This document shows positions 12,703 to 23,364 of a stretch of DNA of 64,000 nucleotides, in pieces (position 1 is the first letter of the stretch; each line of letters starts with the position of its first letter). A model generated the notes under the pieces. It was not told the origin of the DNA and made no database searches. It was given only the letters and a program-made list of their open reading frames with translations. The DNA is from Conoideocrella luteorostrata (lineage: Eukaryota > Ascomycota > Sordariomycetes > Hypocreales > Clavicipitaceae). The stretch spans positions 62,001 to 126,000 of the forward strand of contig JASWJB010000036.1 of NCBI GenBank assembly GCA_032433595.1, given 5' to 3'. A program made the translations under genes and the position numbers.

Positions 12703-13647
12703 ATGAATACGGCTGCAAATTCATCCTCTGCCAATGAGTCCATCCCGACAACTACCTCAACTAAACCTTCGCCACCATCTGCACCGGCTTCGAGTCGTTC
12801 CCCATTTGAGGCTGCTGGCTCGGCTGGCGGTAGCAGCACATCTGCTGCTCCTGCTACGAGTCGTCGTAAAAGCCCATCAGCTTCCGTTGGTTCTGGTTCT
12901 AAAGGTCAAAAATCTCCAGCTGAGCTGTCAACCGAGTCATCCAAGTCAACCCCGACGGAAGGGTCTCATCTTGAGGGTGCAACACCTCGAATAGTCTACG
13001 GATCTGGCACGCTCACTCGACTATCTACTGAGCTTGGTCGCCTGTGTGTCTCTTCACCTCTCATCGTCTCTAGCCCTTCGAGAATTTCCCTGGCCCGCCG
13101 CATTCAAAGCCTTATACCAAATCTCAACTCCCGAATTCTGGATTCTGCTGTCGTGAACGTCCCTGCTCGTGTCGTGGACGACGCTGTTTCTCGCATAGAC
13201 GACCGGGACGTCGTAATTAGTGTTGGAGGCGCCTCTGCTGTTGGCTTAGCAAAGGCGATTGGCTGTCGAAAAAAGATTCCTCACGTCTGTATACCTACCA
13301 TGTACAGCGGATCGGAAATGATGCCCCTCTTACTTAATGCTTGCCCAGCGAGACACAGCAGTACGAGACGCGCCAGCAGCAGCGACAAAAATAAATCGGA
13401 CAAGCATCGTCGCCGGCACTGTGAAGGAGAACCGCCGAGCCGCAGCGGTCGTCAAGGGCCACATACGACTACTTTTCGTGATCCAAAAGTATTGCCCGCT
13501 GTGGTTATTTACGATGAAGATCTCACCATGAGCTCTCCAAGACGCTTCTCCGCGCCTTCTGATGCAGTGGCAATGGCACGCTCGACTGAGCTACGAAATT
13601 ATGACGAAACCACTGAGTGGAGTTATATCCATCTCCCCGGAGTCTGA
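12703..13647 (+). pseudogene. Truncated iron-containing alcohol dehydrogenase/maleylacetate reductase-like gene
   Basis: The 314-residue frame has a Ser/Thr/Pro-rich N-terminus (residues 1 to about 90). It then matches the N-terminal, nucleotide-binding half of the dehydroquinate-synthase-like Fe-ADH/maleylacetate reductase fold: RIVYGSGTLTRL, DVVISVGGASAVGLAKAIG, IPTMYSGSEMMP, RDPKVLPAVVIYDEDLT and RFSAPS. It stops just after the motif that in this family reads A-H-(A/S)-x-E, so the C-terminal helical catalytic half is missing. The conserved His of that motif is Arg here (AMARSTE, codon CGC at 13579-13581). A basic Ser/Lys/His-rich insertion (about residues 218-256) interrupts the domain. 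I found no convincing continuation in the next 800 bases. I read it as a decayed gene; a shortened functional protein or a missed downstream exon is possible. Confidence 0.6.
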
Positions 13648-14458
13648 GGCACCGGACAGGCATGTCTCTCAGATTCGAACAAAGCTCAATGATTGTTGAT
13701 ATCTTTTCCGAATCGTATTATTAACGGCGCACCTACTCTAACACCGCTGAGGCTAAGACTTTATGTAAAGCTACTTCTGGCCTCGCCAGTTTTCAGCGTT
13801 AAGACGCAAACCACATCATGAAGATCAAACAACCTACATACCTGGGTAAGAGCAGTTCGATCTCGACAGGACTGGTGCTTTCGGTAGTGTTTCATATGCA
13901 CTGCCTGACCCGCAGCTTGCCATATTTGCTCCTTAGCACCTCACTCCATGCCCGCTACTGATACGATAGTGCCCCAAGCAATATGTTGCTTCAATTTCAC
14001 ACAATACTACTATGGCTCGTGTTTTTGAGTTGGCACTCGAGGACTTCATACTGGTGGTGGATTTTCCTTCAGTCAATGGAGCAGTGGTTTACCCATAGTA
14101 GCGCTTATTGGATTCAAAGGGCGAACCCCTGATATACGAAAGGAACCTCGCTGCTATAGTTTTTGTGACAGTTAGATTTATGAACGTGTTCAGGATCTCG
14201 ACCTCGGAACGAGTCTCGAGTTATGAGCGCGGACGAAGAAGTGCGTATGAAGTCCTCGTTACTTTGTATCCGGATCTTTCTAATCGTAAATAATTTGATA
14301 CTTATACATTTCTACATTTCTTCCGATCAGGGTTTCTCATAAACCTGCCGAAACACACTGGCTATGCTCCAAAGTTGACATGGTTCTATATCTACGTGAT
14401 TTTGCCTCTTTTCTTTCTATTTTGTGAGAGAGGGGATGGCCTTGTAACCTCCCTGGAT
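13648..14458. other. Interval downstream of the truncated dehydrogenase
   Basis: I looked for the missing C-terminal half of the Fe-ADH-like fold in all plus-strand frames and did not find the expected His-containing motifs. Stops are frequent in every frame. The right end is the 3' flank of jip5, which converges on the dehydrogenase relic. Confidence 0.5.
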
Positions 14459-15799
14459 TCAGTCAAGACCGTCAAAGCCTAAGACTCCGTGGGCACCCAT
14501 CGGTCCCAATTTTCCACTTTGTATTTCCTTGCGTCTCTTTGCTCGGCGCTTCATCTCTTCTACTCCGTCTTCTCCACTATCGTCGTCTTCACCATCGTCC
14601 TCGCTCTCATTAGCCGGTCTTTTCCCATCGTTTCGAATTTGTTCGTCTTCATCCTCTTCGCCGTCTTCACCGCCCTGTAACTCGGACAACTCCTCCCAGA
14701 CTTTAACTGTTTTGCCGCCTGCACTGATTAACCTGTTTTGACTATCAAAGCCAAGTGATACCACAGCCTCCATGTCATCGTGTCGTAAATTGGCGGACCG
14801 GTCAACTTCTCGGCGTACCAGGTCGACAATACGAATGCTTCCGTCACCTACACCACACACCACCTTTTTACCTAGGTCTAATCCTGGTGGAACTCGCACT
14901 ATTGCATCAATGCTTTCGCCTCCAAGCTTGCCACCGTCGACAATAATTCGTTCTTGTTGATCATCCCATGATCCTTTGTCCCAAATGGTCAACACTCCGC
15001 TACCAGAACCAATAGCAACAACACCATTGTTGCGGTTACTCTTGGGCCCCATACCAGGCATAAAACAAGCGCTCAGCAGCTCGTCCTCTTGATCTTCACT
15101 ACGCACCAAGACACCTCGGCGTACATCAGTCACAGCTAGCGTTGTGCCGCCAGTGCTGACCCACTGCTTTGAGAAACCGCTAGTGCTTTCTTCCGTAGCA
15201 GGGAGTGGTGTGATGGACGAGACGTAATCGGAGTGAGGGAAGTGAGTCTGGCCGGGTTTCTTTCCAGGAGCACCGTCTCGTACATCGATGATGTGAAGAG
15301 CTCCCGAATCGGTCGCGAGGAGAAGGCTCTGGGGATTGAGAGCATGGAGCAGGCTTGGAGAGTCGGGTACAGAGGTCGTACTGGGGATTGATACTTTCGA
15401 AACGACTATACCGCTATTAGGATCGAAGCACTTGACAAGAGAGTCCGTTCCGGCCGAAAACATTGCTGTACATACACATGTTAGCAAAGAAGTCATTTTC
15501 TTACTCCATCTTCTCTTCGCATATTACATACCTTTGCCGTCGTGGCTGTAGGCCAAGCACCTGCAGCTACCTTTATGCCTTTTGGTCCTCCATAACGTGG
15601 CGACCATGCCTCGTCCGTCGCTCAGCACACTATTGTCGCAGTCCTCGTCACCATCCTCGTCAAAGCCATTGTTGGGTGGGAGTCTGAATGTCTCGACATG
15701 CCCACTGGACAGACCAAGCGTAAGAAGCGGCTCAGTAGGATGTAAAGCTGTGGTGAAGACGTCCGTCGGAAGTGGCAGCGTGCATACATTTTCGAACAT
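14459..15799 (-). CDS. jip5: WD-repeat protein JIP5 (WDR55 family, ribosome biogenesis)
   Basis: JIP5/WDR55 proteins are nucleolar WD40 beta-propellers needed for rRNA processing and large-subunit maturation. Exons are 15799-15532 and 15465-14459 with a 66-nt intron, giving 424 residues. The N-terminus [10 protein letters not shown] and [19 protein letters not shown] match the family, and the junction gives [19 protein letters not shown]. Later blades show [24 protein letters not shown] and [12 protein letters not shown]. The C-terminal tail has a long acidic run followed by a basic stretch ([10 protein letters not shown]) that is a likely nuclear/nucleolar signal. The length fits fungal JIP5. 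The downstream gene on the other strand is the chitinase, about 550 bases away, divergent. Confidence 0.92.
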
Positions 15800-16347
15800 T
15801 GTAGTGGATGGCGAGTGACTGCCGCCAACGGGACAAAGAGAGTCCAGGAGTTGAAATCACGAACGCAGTGAATATTGGTGGGTATATATGCCTCGAAGTC
15901 AATATCCAATTAATTGCGCTGCGGAGAGCAATTGGCCTTTATGTTATCAAGTTTTTGAGCTTGACTTTTTTTTTGGGAGGCTCTGCAGCGAAAGCTCTAG
16001 CGCATTTTCTGATTCACAGTGTATATTTGTCAGTGCTGAAATATTGCGCACTGTACGTAATCTCAACGACGAATGGGTTCAAATCACTTTGCGATTTCGG
16101 TTCCGCTGGCCTACCACTTTTTTGCGTTGCAGGCTAGAAAGTCAAGCACTAGCTACAATAAAACAATCCAAATCTACGTTGATTCTATAATCCTTTGAAA
16201 TTCCGAAATTCCAAAATTCCAGAGCAAAACCCTCAAGCAAACAGCGCAATCCTCAGTCGTTTATTGTGAATTGAGAGGAGAGTGATTGCGAGCTACGCTC
16301 CAAAATCCTTGACAAGATCAGATCTTTATTTCGCAATTTACAACTCA
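15800..16347. other. Divergent promoter region between jip5 and the chitinase
   Basis: This 548-base region separates two outward-facing genes and should hold both promoters. Open frames across it have poor coding character. No repeats or RNA genes were recognised. Confidence 0.5.
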
Positions 16348-17627
16348 ATGAGACTAATAGGATTATTGTTCTTGGTCCTGCGAGCCATGGCGGTGCTTGC
16401 GCTTGGCACTACTCCTCTTCGGTGCATTATGTATCTCACTGGGTAAGAAGTCCAGAATAGAGGCTGGATGAATCCCCGAGTTTAACAATGACGAAGTCAG
16501 CATAATGTTATTCCGTCGAACCCAAGGTTGACTCGGGATATTACTCATGTTATTTTAGCATTTATGAGATCCGACATCTTCAACTCCCAGAAGGAGACAC
16601 CAGAATTTCCTTTGTTCACTACTGTGGAGGAAACACGGCGACAAGTTCATGCTGAAACGAAGGTTATGGTAGCAATTGGTGGATGGGGCGACTCCCACGG
16701 TTTCGAAGAAGGCAATCGAGATGCGGCTTCTAGGGCAAGGTGGTGCGAAAATGTGAAGAAAATGATAGCCATCACTGGTGCTGATGGGGTAGACATTGAC
16801 TGGGAGTATCCTGGGTAAGTTTCCGCCTGCGAGACAATTGGGCGACGACTCGGTTAACAAACACAATTTCTAGTGGCAACCGCGACGATTACAAACTTAT
16901 TCCAAATGACGAAAGAGTGTGGGAAATTGAAGCTTTCGTGCTGCTGTTGGAGGATTTACGTGCCGCCATCGGTTGGGATAAGATCTTGTCTATCGCCGTT
17001 CCCGGCCTCAAGCGGGACCTGATGGCTTTCACCGCGAGTACTATACCACGAATTATCCGACAGGTTGATTTTATCAACGTTATGACTTATGATCTGCTGA
17101 ATAGACGCGACACTATCGTTAAGCACCACAGCGGCGTTTCAGGGTCATTAGCATCCATTCAGACATATACAGAAAGAGGGGCGCCTTCGCAGATGCTTAA
17201 TTTGGGCCTCGCTTACTATGTCAAATGGGCAATGACTGAGCGCTGTGATCCGGAAAGGGTATTACGCTGCCCTACGCAGCTGCTGGAAGACCCAGATACT
17301 GGAGCCGATTTGGGTAAGACGTCGGCGTTCAGCTGGCATGATGAAATCCCAGCCGAGCTTGGGCCATCATTTGCGAGTGCCATGACCAATGGCAGATACT
17401 TTGAAGATGGCAGCTTTGGCTACTGGGACTCTTTGGAGAGGAGATGGTGGACTTTCGATACGGAAAGGGTAATTGAGCGCAAGCTTAATGAGATCGTTCG
17501 GCCGCAGGGACTCGGTGGTGTTTTCGCCTGGGGCATGGGGGAAGATGCACCTCATTTCTCCCACCTATCAGCCACGACGAACGGGCTGAGAGACCTGGAG
17601 ATGGATAAGAATAGAGACGAATTGTAG
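16348..17627 (+). CDS. Secreted GH18 chitinase
   Basis: This is a glycoside hydrolase family 18 enzyme that cleaves beta-1,4-linked N-acetylglucosamine in chitin. Exons are 16348-16442, 16497-16814 and 16874-17627, with 54- and 59-nt introns and 388 residues. A signal peptide (MRLIGLLFLVLRAMAVLALG) precedes RCIMYLTGQHNV. The catalytic DxxDxDxE motif is DGVDIDWEYPGG, with the acid/base Glu at residue 135. SxGG-type sequence MVAIGGWGDSHGF and the barrel-end GLGGVFAWGMGED are intact. Splice choice is fixed by conserved residues: the first acceptor AAG before T restores GQHN. There is no chitin-binding or LysM module, so this is a single-domain enzyme, plausibly for cell-wall remodelling or degradation of external chitin. 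Confidence 0.92.
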
Positions 17628-19235
17628 TTGCGGATGCAACCGTACATGTTCTCGTCATGAGAGAAACTTCTCAAACGGTGCTGGGACTGTAGACCGTCGC
17701 GGCTCGGCAAGCGGAGAGCCTTTACGCACGTTTGCGACAAAATATCTAAATTGATTGAACTAGTCGTGCATGCCCCAATCATGGTTGTTGTCAATCATGT
17801 TCCTGACTACCTTCTTCTAGACCTTTCGTTGCATATGGTCATTGAGATCTACCAAGTCAACAGTGGGCCGGCTTGGCGTCTGAAAGAATAACATACATAC
17901 GTGGTTACATTGCTAAAATTGACATAGAAGGGCAGGAATGTTCGAGATTTCTATGGAGTATCGACCATCGAACCCGATTAACAGCCCATTGAAAGGACCT
18001 GGTGTTGAGCCTAAAAATGAAATTGTCCATTGCATCTCCCACGTGGGCCTATACGGAGAACTATCGGCTTTAACGAGAACAATAAATGAGCGCACCAATA
18101 CGTCATGTTTTAATAGTTCACTACAATTGCTTGCCGTATGACAATTTTACATTTGCCAGATCTAACGCGCAGAAGTTCATTGGGGCCAAAACAATAATGG
18201 GGACTATGTCTACGGCCGTGATGAATGACCGCCAGAAGTGACGGGGGTTTCGTTACCTGGGCAGTAATGGATTCGACGAATCACGCTGCTCACTTCGCCC
18301 ACGCAGGACGTTAGCGATCCACGAACGTGGAGGACGCGGCAGGATCGATGGTACTTCAGCCAAGTCATCAGAGAATGCTCCCCTAAGTCAAGTCTTTCCA
18401 CGTGGGCTGGACTACTTGCAGGGCAGGTAGAACGGAACAAGAATGGATCAAACCCTTCACCTCAACTTTGGATGCAGAGCATTCATAATCAGATATTCTA
18501 CTCCATTGGAATTAGCCTCTTAAAATGCGGTCAAAAACTGAAAGAATACTTTAGAATAGGAACGGCAATTGAAGCCGGGGTTACGAAGTACCAAATCAAA
18601 CGAAGAACCTTCACGCCATACATTCTCTTTCCAAAGGAACGTGCATGCACTGCCGACTTAATTAGAGACCTGGCGGCGAAAACGGGGGAGGGGGGGGGGG
18701 TTTGGCGCTGCCCAGTTTAGCCTGGTCACTAATTAGTTAACAATTCCTTGATTGAATAACTACAAGCTTTCCAATTCGAACACCGAACTGACCACGGCCC
18801 ACGGCGCCAGCCTGAATGCATGGTATGGAGGCTTGAACGTTTATTTGAGTGTTGCATATTACCTGTATTCTTCACCAAAAAATAGAAAAAAAGGAGGAAA
18901 AAAAAAGTTGAGAGGGGGTTAAAAGTCGTACTAGTAGCGCGTGGTTAGCTGGTGCAGGGCAGAACTTCACCTCCATACGACGGGACGGACTATTTGGCAG
19001 ACAAACTCCGAGGCTTGGCTTGGCCATATTGTACTGATAAGCCAGCCATAAGCCCATGCTGGGTGTCCAAGTATAAGTAGTCCTGTTGAGGCCGTGTGCA
19101 GTTGCGGTGCTAGTTATATGTAGACGAGATTTCTCTTTTCTTAACGGCTTCCTTTCCCCTCGGGTTGCTCTGCCTACGTTTCTTACCTCAAAACACTACT
19201 ATATTCTAGACGTCGTATACAATTGGCAAACCGAC
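17628..19235. other. Intergenic region without supported genes
   Basis: This has frequent stops on both strands, a G-rich homopolymer run near 18685-18701 and A-rich runs near 18878-18907. The last 160 bases are the promoter of the glycerophosphodiesterase. An in-frame extension (from 19086) lacks a plausible start context and is treated as leader. Confidence 0.5.
19072..19077 (+). promoter_or_regulatory. TATA-like element of the glycerophosphodiesterase gene
   Basis: TATAAG lies 159 bases before the chosen ATG at 19236 and precedes a T/C-rich leader. This spacing suits a fungal TATA box with a roughly 100-base leader. The assignment is by position only. Confidence 0.35.
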
Positions 19236-20483
19236 ATGCATGCCATCATCTCTTCATTACTGGCCGGCTTCGTCGCTGTCGGCCAGGTTTCCGGCTCGCC
19301 GTGTCCAAGCCACCCAAAGCCAATTAAGCATATTGACTTGGGGCCTAGGCCATACTATTTGGTTAATAACATGACGGACGGCCCTCTCAAATCTAAGCTA
19401 GCATCATGCAAAGAGATGACCATGAAGCCTTCCACGTTCTCAATTGGCCACCGTGGCGGTGCTTGCCTACAATTCCCTGAGCATTCCAAGGAGTCCAACA
19501 TGGCCGGAGCTCGCATGGGTGCCGGCGTGCTTGAGTGCGATGTTACTTTTACCAAGGATCGCCAACTTGTGTGCCGCCACAGTCAATGCGACCTGCATAC
19601 GACAACCAACATCGTCAATATTCCGACACTGAATGCAAAATGCACAAAGCCATTTAGTCCCGCGAAAGACGGCAAACCCGCCTCGGCCAAATGCTGCACC
19701 AGCGACATCACACTTTCCGAGTACAAGTCTCTCTGCGCCAAAATGGACGGATCCAACGCCACTGCAACCACACCGAAAGACTTTCTTGGAGGCACTCCCA
19801 GCTGGCGCACCGACTTGTATGCCACTTGCGGCAAGCTCATGGAACTCAAGGAGCATATTGCCATGGTTGAGGCTCTTGGCCTACATCACACCCCCGAGCT
19901 TAAGGCTCCCGAGGTGCCCATGCCGTTTGCCGGCAACTACACCCACGAAATGTTTGCCCAACAAATGATTGATGCTTATAAGAAAGCCGGAATCCCCGCT
20001 GCTAGAGTCATGTCCCAGAGCTTCGAGGCAAAGTCGCTCCGGTATTGGCTTAAGAATGAGCCCGAGTTTGGCAAGACGGCGATTCTTCTCGACGAATCAG
20101 GCGATAAGCCTGGTCAAATGGCTGAGGCTGTCAAGAACTTGACCCTGTATGCCAAGGAGGGCATCAAGACAATGGCGCCCCCCATGCACTATCTGGTGGA
20201 AGTGCAGAACGGCACCATGGCGCCCAGTGCATATGCCAATAAGGCCAAAGAGCTGGGGCTGAGGCTAATCTCATGGAGTCTAGAGCGATCGGGCCCTCTT
20301 GCTGCTGTCCATGCCAAAGGCGACTATTACTACACCAGCGTTCAGGATGTTGTGACCAAGGACGGAGACATGTATGAATACGTGGACGTCCTGGCAAGAC
20401 AAGTTGGTGTGGCTGGTATGTTCTCCGACTGGAGCGGCACAGTTACCTACTACGCCAACTGCTTTGGCCTCCAGCTCACTTAG
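19236..20483 (+). CDS. Secreted glycerophosphodiester phosphodiesterase (GDPD family)
   Basis: The enzyme hydrolyses deacylated phospholipids to glycerol-3-phosphate and an alcohol, supplying phosphate. The protein is intronless with 415 residues. I chose the ATG at 19236 because it opens a clear signal peptide (MHAIISSLLAGFVAVGQVSG, followed by SPCP); the longer frame to 19086 would bury it. The TIM-barrel catalytic segment is GHRGG (H72, R73), then a PEHSKES loop and LECDVTFTKDRQLVCRHSQC followed by DLHTTTNI, covering the metal-binding Glu-x-Asp and second His. Several N-glycosylation sequons and Cys residues fit secretion. It belongs to the subfamily with HS rather than HD at the second His. 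A short 3' gap separates it from a convergent esterase gene. Confidence 0.88.
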   Translation: MHAIISSLLAGFVAVGQVSGSPCPSHPKPIKHIDLGPRPYYLVNNMTDGPLKSKLASCKEMTMKPSTFSIGHRGGACLQFPEHSKESNMAGARMGAGVLECDVTFTKDRQLVCRHSQCDLHTTTNIVNIPTLNAKCTKPFSPAKDGKPASAKCCTSDITLSEYKSLCAKMDGSNATATTPKDFLGGTPSWRTDLYATCGKLMELKEHIAMVEALGLHHTPELKAPEVPMPFAGNYTHEMFAQQMIDAYKKAGIPAARVMSQSFEAKSLRYWLKNEPEFGKTAILLDESGDKPGQMAEAVKNLTLYAKEGIKTMAPPMHYLVEVQNGTMAPSAYANKAKELGLRLISWSLERSGPLAAVHAKGDYYYTSVQDVVTKDGDMYEYVDVLARQVGVAGMFSDWSGTVTYYANCFGLQLT

Positions 20484-20703
20484 GAATGATGTTTCTTGAA
20501 GACGAAAATAAAAGTGGCGTTTAAAGAATAAGAAAACAGCGACTTTACACTAGACGACTTGTTTAAAAGCTTCCATGCATATAAATGTTATATACCTGTC
20601 AGACGGGCCATCAGTCTATAAGATTGAATGACATATGATGAAAACTTATTCAACTTTGATACATAAACACTGGACAGATGCCTTTATTCTAATATCGCCA
20701 CTT

Positions 20704-21947
20704 TCACAGATTGTATCGTGGCACAGACACTTCGGCATACCTCTTCGGTAGTCGTTTCAGTTCCTGGTCCCTCTTGCAGAACACATAATCGAAGAAGCTT
20801 ATCAGTACTCCATTCACAATTTCATCCAAGCGCCTGCCGTCGATGGAACCAATCAAGCCCTCAACGCTCTTCATTGCTGACTCTGGAAGGCTGAGGGCAC
20901 TAACAAGCAGGGGTCGATCAGTGAAAGAACCATGAGCTGTCCCGTTAATTGCAAGCTCCATACGCGGGCCGGTGAGATGAGGCCAGAACTGGTTCCAGGT
21001 AGGGTCTGTTGAGCTGTGGTTGTATCGTCCTGCCAGAAGAAACGGTTTATTGAGTCTAAGACTCTTGATTGGGTTGACAAGCTGACCGTCTATATCGATG
21101 CCTCCAAGAACCCTTTTGTTCGTGCGAGTCAACGTTGCCGCTGCAGCGCCTCCAAGTGAATGTGAGTATACCACAAGCCTGCTTAGATCTAAGGAGCCAG
21201 AGAAGCTTCCCAGGAGTGGTTTTACTAGGGTTCGGTTGTGTAGTTGGTCGATAAGGAAAGACAAATCGGCGGTTCGAACCTAAGAAAACTCGTCAGAACC
21301 TTTTGTACATGGTTTCAATGTTTCGAGTGTCCTGGAAGCGAGCAGCTTGATAGCTTTACCTCGACAAGCCTCTCGATTGCAGCCGTGTCATTGCCTGCTA
21401 TATTATGGCCTTGGATGGACGTCCCGTCCGGAAACTCCACGAAATTCGTCTCGTAAGGGTGATCCACCGTGACCACAACGTAGCCGTGACTGGCGAGAGA
21501 TCGTGCGCCAGCACCGTATAGCATTCTTGATTCTCCAAGACCCGGTGTGAACAGCACCACTGGGTACTTTGGTGTGCTTCTCCCCGCTCCTCCACAGGGG
21601 CTAATATGGTTGAGGTTGCAGAACTCCATGCTGAACACAGAGTATAGGTCTGAGGACAAACCTGCCGCGGCTGCCTGTTTTCCATAATCGGTCGCTACTT
21701 TTGGCGTCATGTACGGAACAATGTCTACGCGGCAGTACTGCTTCTCAGGTTTCTTGACGGGCATAAAAACGGAGAAGAGAAGTCGACGGCCTTTGCTGCG
21801 ACTGTCTGGCAAGATGGGGTCCTCGGTTCGGTTTGGATCGATTATCTCTTGGACCTTCGAAGCAACTGCATATGGGCCCGTCGGAGGAGGCACTAAAATG
21901 CCCGCAGATATGGGCGAGAGAAGGGTAAGTGGAAGTAGTAGCTTCAT
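20704..21947 (-). CDS. Secreted PAF-acetylhydrolase-like esterase/lipase
   Basis: This is an alpha/beta-hydrolase of the platelet-activating-factor acetylhydrolase isoform II type, expected to act on short or oxidised acyl esters outside the cell. Exons are 21947-21360 and 21279-20704 with an 80-nt intron, 387 residues. The start ATG opens a signal peptide (MKLLLPLTLLSPISAG). Motifs include the oxyanion region VVLFTPGLGESR, VVVTVDHPYETNFVEFPDG, the nucleophile elbow YSHSLGGAAAA (Ser237), an acid candidate in GIDIDGQL and the His in GTAHGSFTDRPLL. The elbow has Ser instead of the first Gly of GxSxG. Splice phase 0 joins LVE to VRTADLSFL. Adjacent to a secreted GDPD, it may form a phospholipid-scavenging pair; that link is inference from position. 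Confidence 0.82.
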
Positions 21948-22641
21948 GGCTGGTGGCACTGGTAGTGATGATGGTCATATGAATGGATTGAGAGATTAAG
22001 CTGATAGAAACTTGTCTTAGTTGTCTCATGGCGAGAGGAATTTATATGTATGTCCATTCTATCCAAAATGGTGCAGGGAAGCAAGACCCGGAAATGAATC
22101 AGCGATTGGGGCTTAACCGCATATAACAACAATCCAGCGAGATTGCTGCAGTCCGCGCTCTGGGATCGTAAGCTGCTAGGTGCTTTTAGGTATAGACAAG
22201 GCTTGAGAATACACAAATGCCTACAATGCAAGGAAGCAAAGCCTCGTTCTGCATCGTGGTTAGCCGTTCATGATCTCATTGTTGCGTGTCCCAGGTAAAT
22301 GCTCGCTGGATTATTACCTAATTAGGAAGGTGGGCCTGCGAGCAGCTTGGTGGCTTGGTGGATCGCTGCTTAGATCGAATGAAGACACCCGGCAAAGAAA
22401 AATCCCCCAGTACGGAGTACTAGACAATCATCTTTTAAGTGTCATTAAAAGGCTGAGAACGGACTGAATGGAGTTTGATGTTGCAAGCAGACCCTGAGCT
22501 AAAAAGGCTGATTTGCCATTGAAGCTATTCATTACAGGCATATCAGAAGCCCAAAGCATCAGAATCTAGTGTTTGTACATCTTCGAAAGATTGCATTTTC
22601 TATCAGTACTCAGTTTGAAGAGAAGAGAAAACAATAATCTT
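21948..22641. other. Intergenic region
   Basis: This is the promoter of the esterase and 3' flank of the J-protein gene (both minus strand). It contains one exact TACGGAGTA motif at 22411-22419 within the 11-base palindrome-like GTACGGAGTAC. No genes were recognised. Confidence 0.5.
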
Positions 22642-23364
22642 TCATTTGCTGCCATATGATATTGCCCAGTGTTGCAGCTGCTGCGGAACGCCATGTCTCC
22701 TAGCAAGAAATGCAAGAATACGATCATCTCTGGATTGTCCGTGTAATTCCGACTCCCAAGCTTGAATTTCGTCCTGGATGGCCTCCTGAAGTATTGTCTC
22801 GAGTCTCTTTGTATCACGCATGGACTTTCTTAATCGCTTTAGCTGGAAAATTGCACCAAGCATGCTCAACGCAATCAGAAACATAGCGAACGCTGCATTG
22901 GATCTGTATATCGGCCGCCATTGCATTGGGCTAGGCCGACCTTCTTGGCATGCTTCCCCTGGTGACCATGGAGAAACATTCTTATTCGATTCGGAGGAGG
23001 AATGGCTTGGATAGGCCCAGCCGTGGCTGTGGGACTCGTAGAGCCCTCGCTTGTATGGGTCACTCAACAATTTGTGAGCTGCGACAACAAGGTGATACCT
23101 CTCCAGGCTAACAGCGCGAGGAACATTCTTCGTCTCTGCCAAGTCAGGATGATACTGTTTGACGAGTTCATTGAATCTAGCTTTCGAGTATGGATCGCCT
23201 CGCTCAATTCCCAGTATTTCGTGAGGCGTCGGAGCCGTGCTGTTGGGCCAACCTGAGGAGACAGCGTGTTTAAGTGACGATGACGAACGGCGCCGTCTTG
23301 AACTAGATGATCGTTGTCCATGACATATAGTGTAAGCCTTGTGCAGTGTTCTGGCTGTAAACAT
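22642..23364 (-). CDS. Membrane-anchored J-domain (DnaJ/Hsp40) protein
   Basis: J-domain proteins stimulate Hsp70 ATPase. The protein is 240 residues from a single exon. Residues 1-35 are Arg/Ser-rich with few acids, like a mitochondrial presequence. A J domain spans about residues 46-110 with PHEILGIERGD, the HPD tripeptide in QYHPDLAET (72-74) and helix AHKLLSDPYKRGLYE. A hydrophobic helix, AAFAMFLIALSMLGAIFQL, lies at about residues 157-175, followed by a charged helix. This architecture suggests a J-protein tethered in a membrane, possibly mitochondrial. It is not assigned to a named yeast orthologue. It has no Gly/Phe-rich or zinc-finger region. Confidence 0.83.
   Translation of the reverse strand: MFTARTLHKAYTICHGQRSSSSRRRRSSSSLKHAVSSGWPNSTAPTPHEILGIERGDPYSKARFNELVKQYHPDLAETKNVPRAVSLERYHLVVAAHKLLSDPYKRGLYESHSHGWAYPSHSSSESNKNVSPWSPGEACQEGRPSPMQWRPIYRSNAAFAMFLIALSMLGAIFQLKRLRKSMRDTKRLETILQEAIQDEIQAWESELHGQSRDDRILAFLARRHGVPQQLQHWAISYGSK

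Noticed and set aside
14040..14110. Gly-rich translated stretch (GLHTGGGFSFSQW) after the dehydrogenase relic
   Set aside because: It briefly suggested an FAD-binding or protease motif, but stops flank it closely in the same frame and no other motif supports it.
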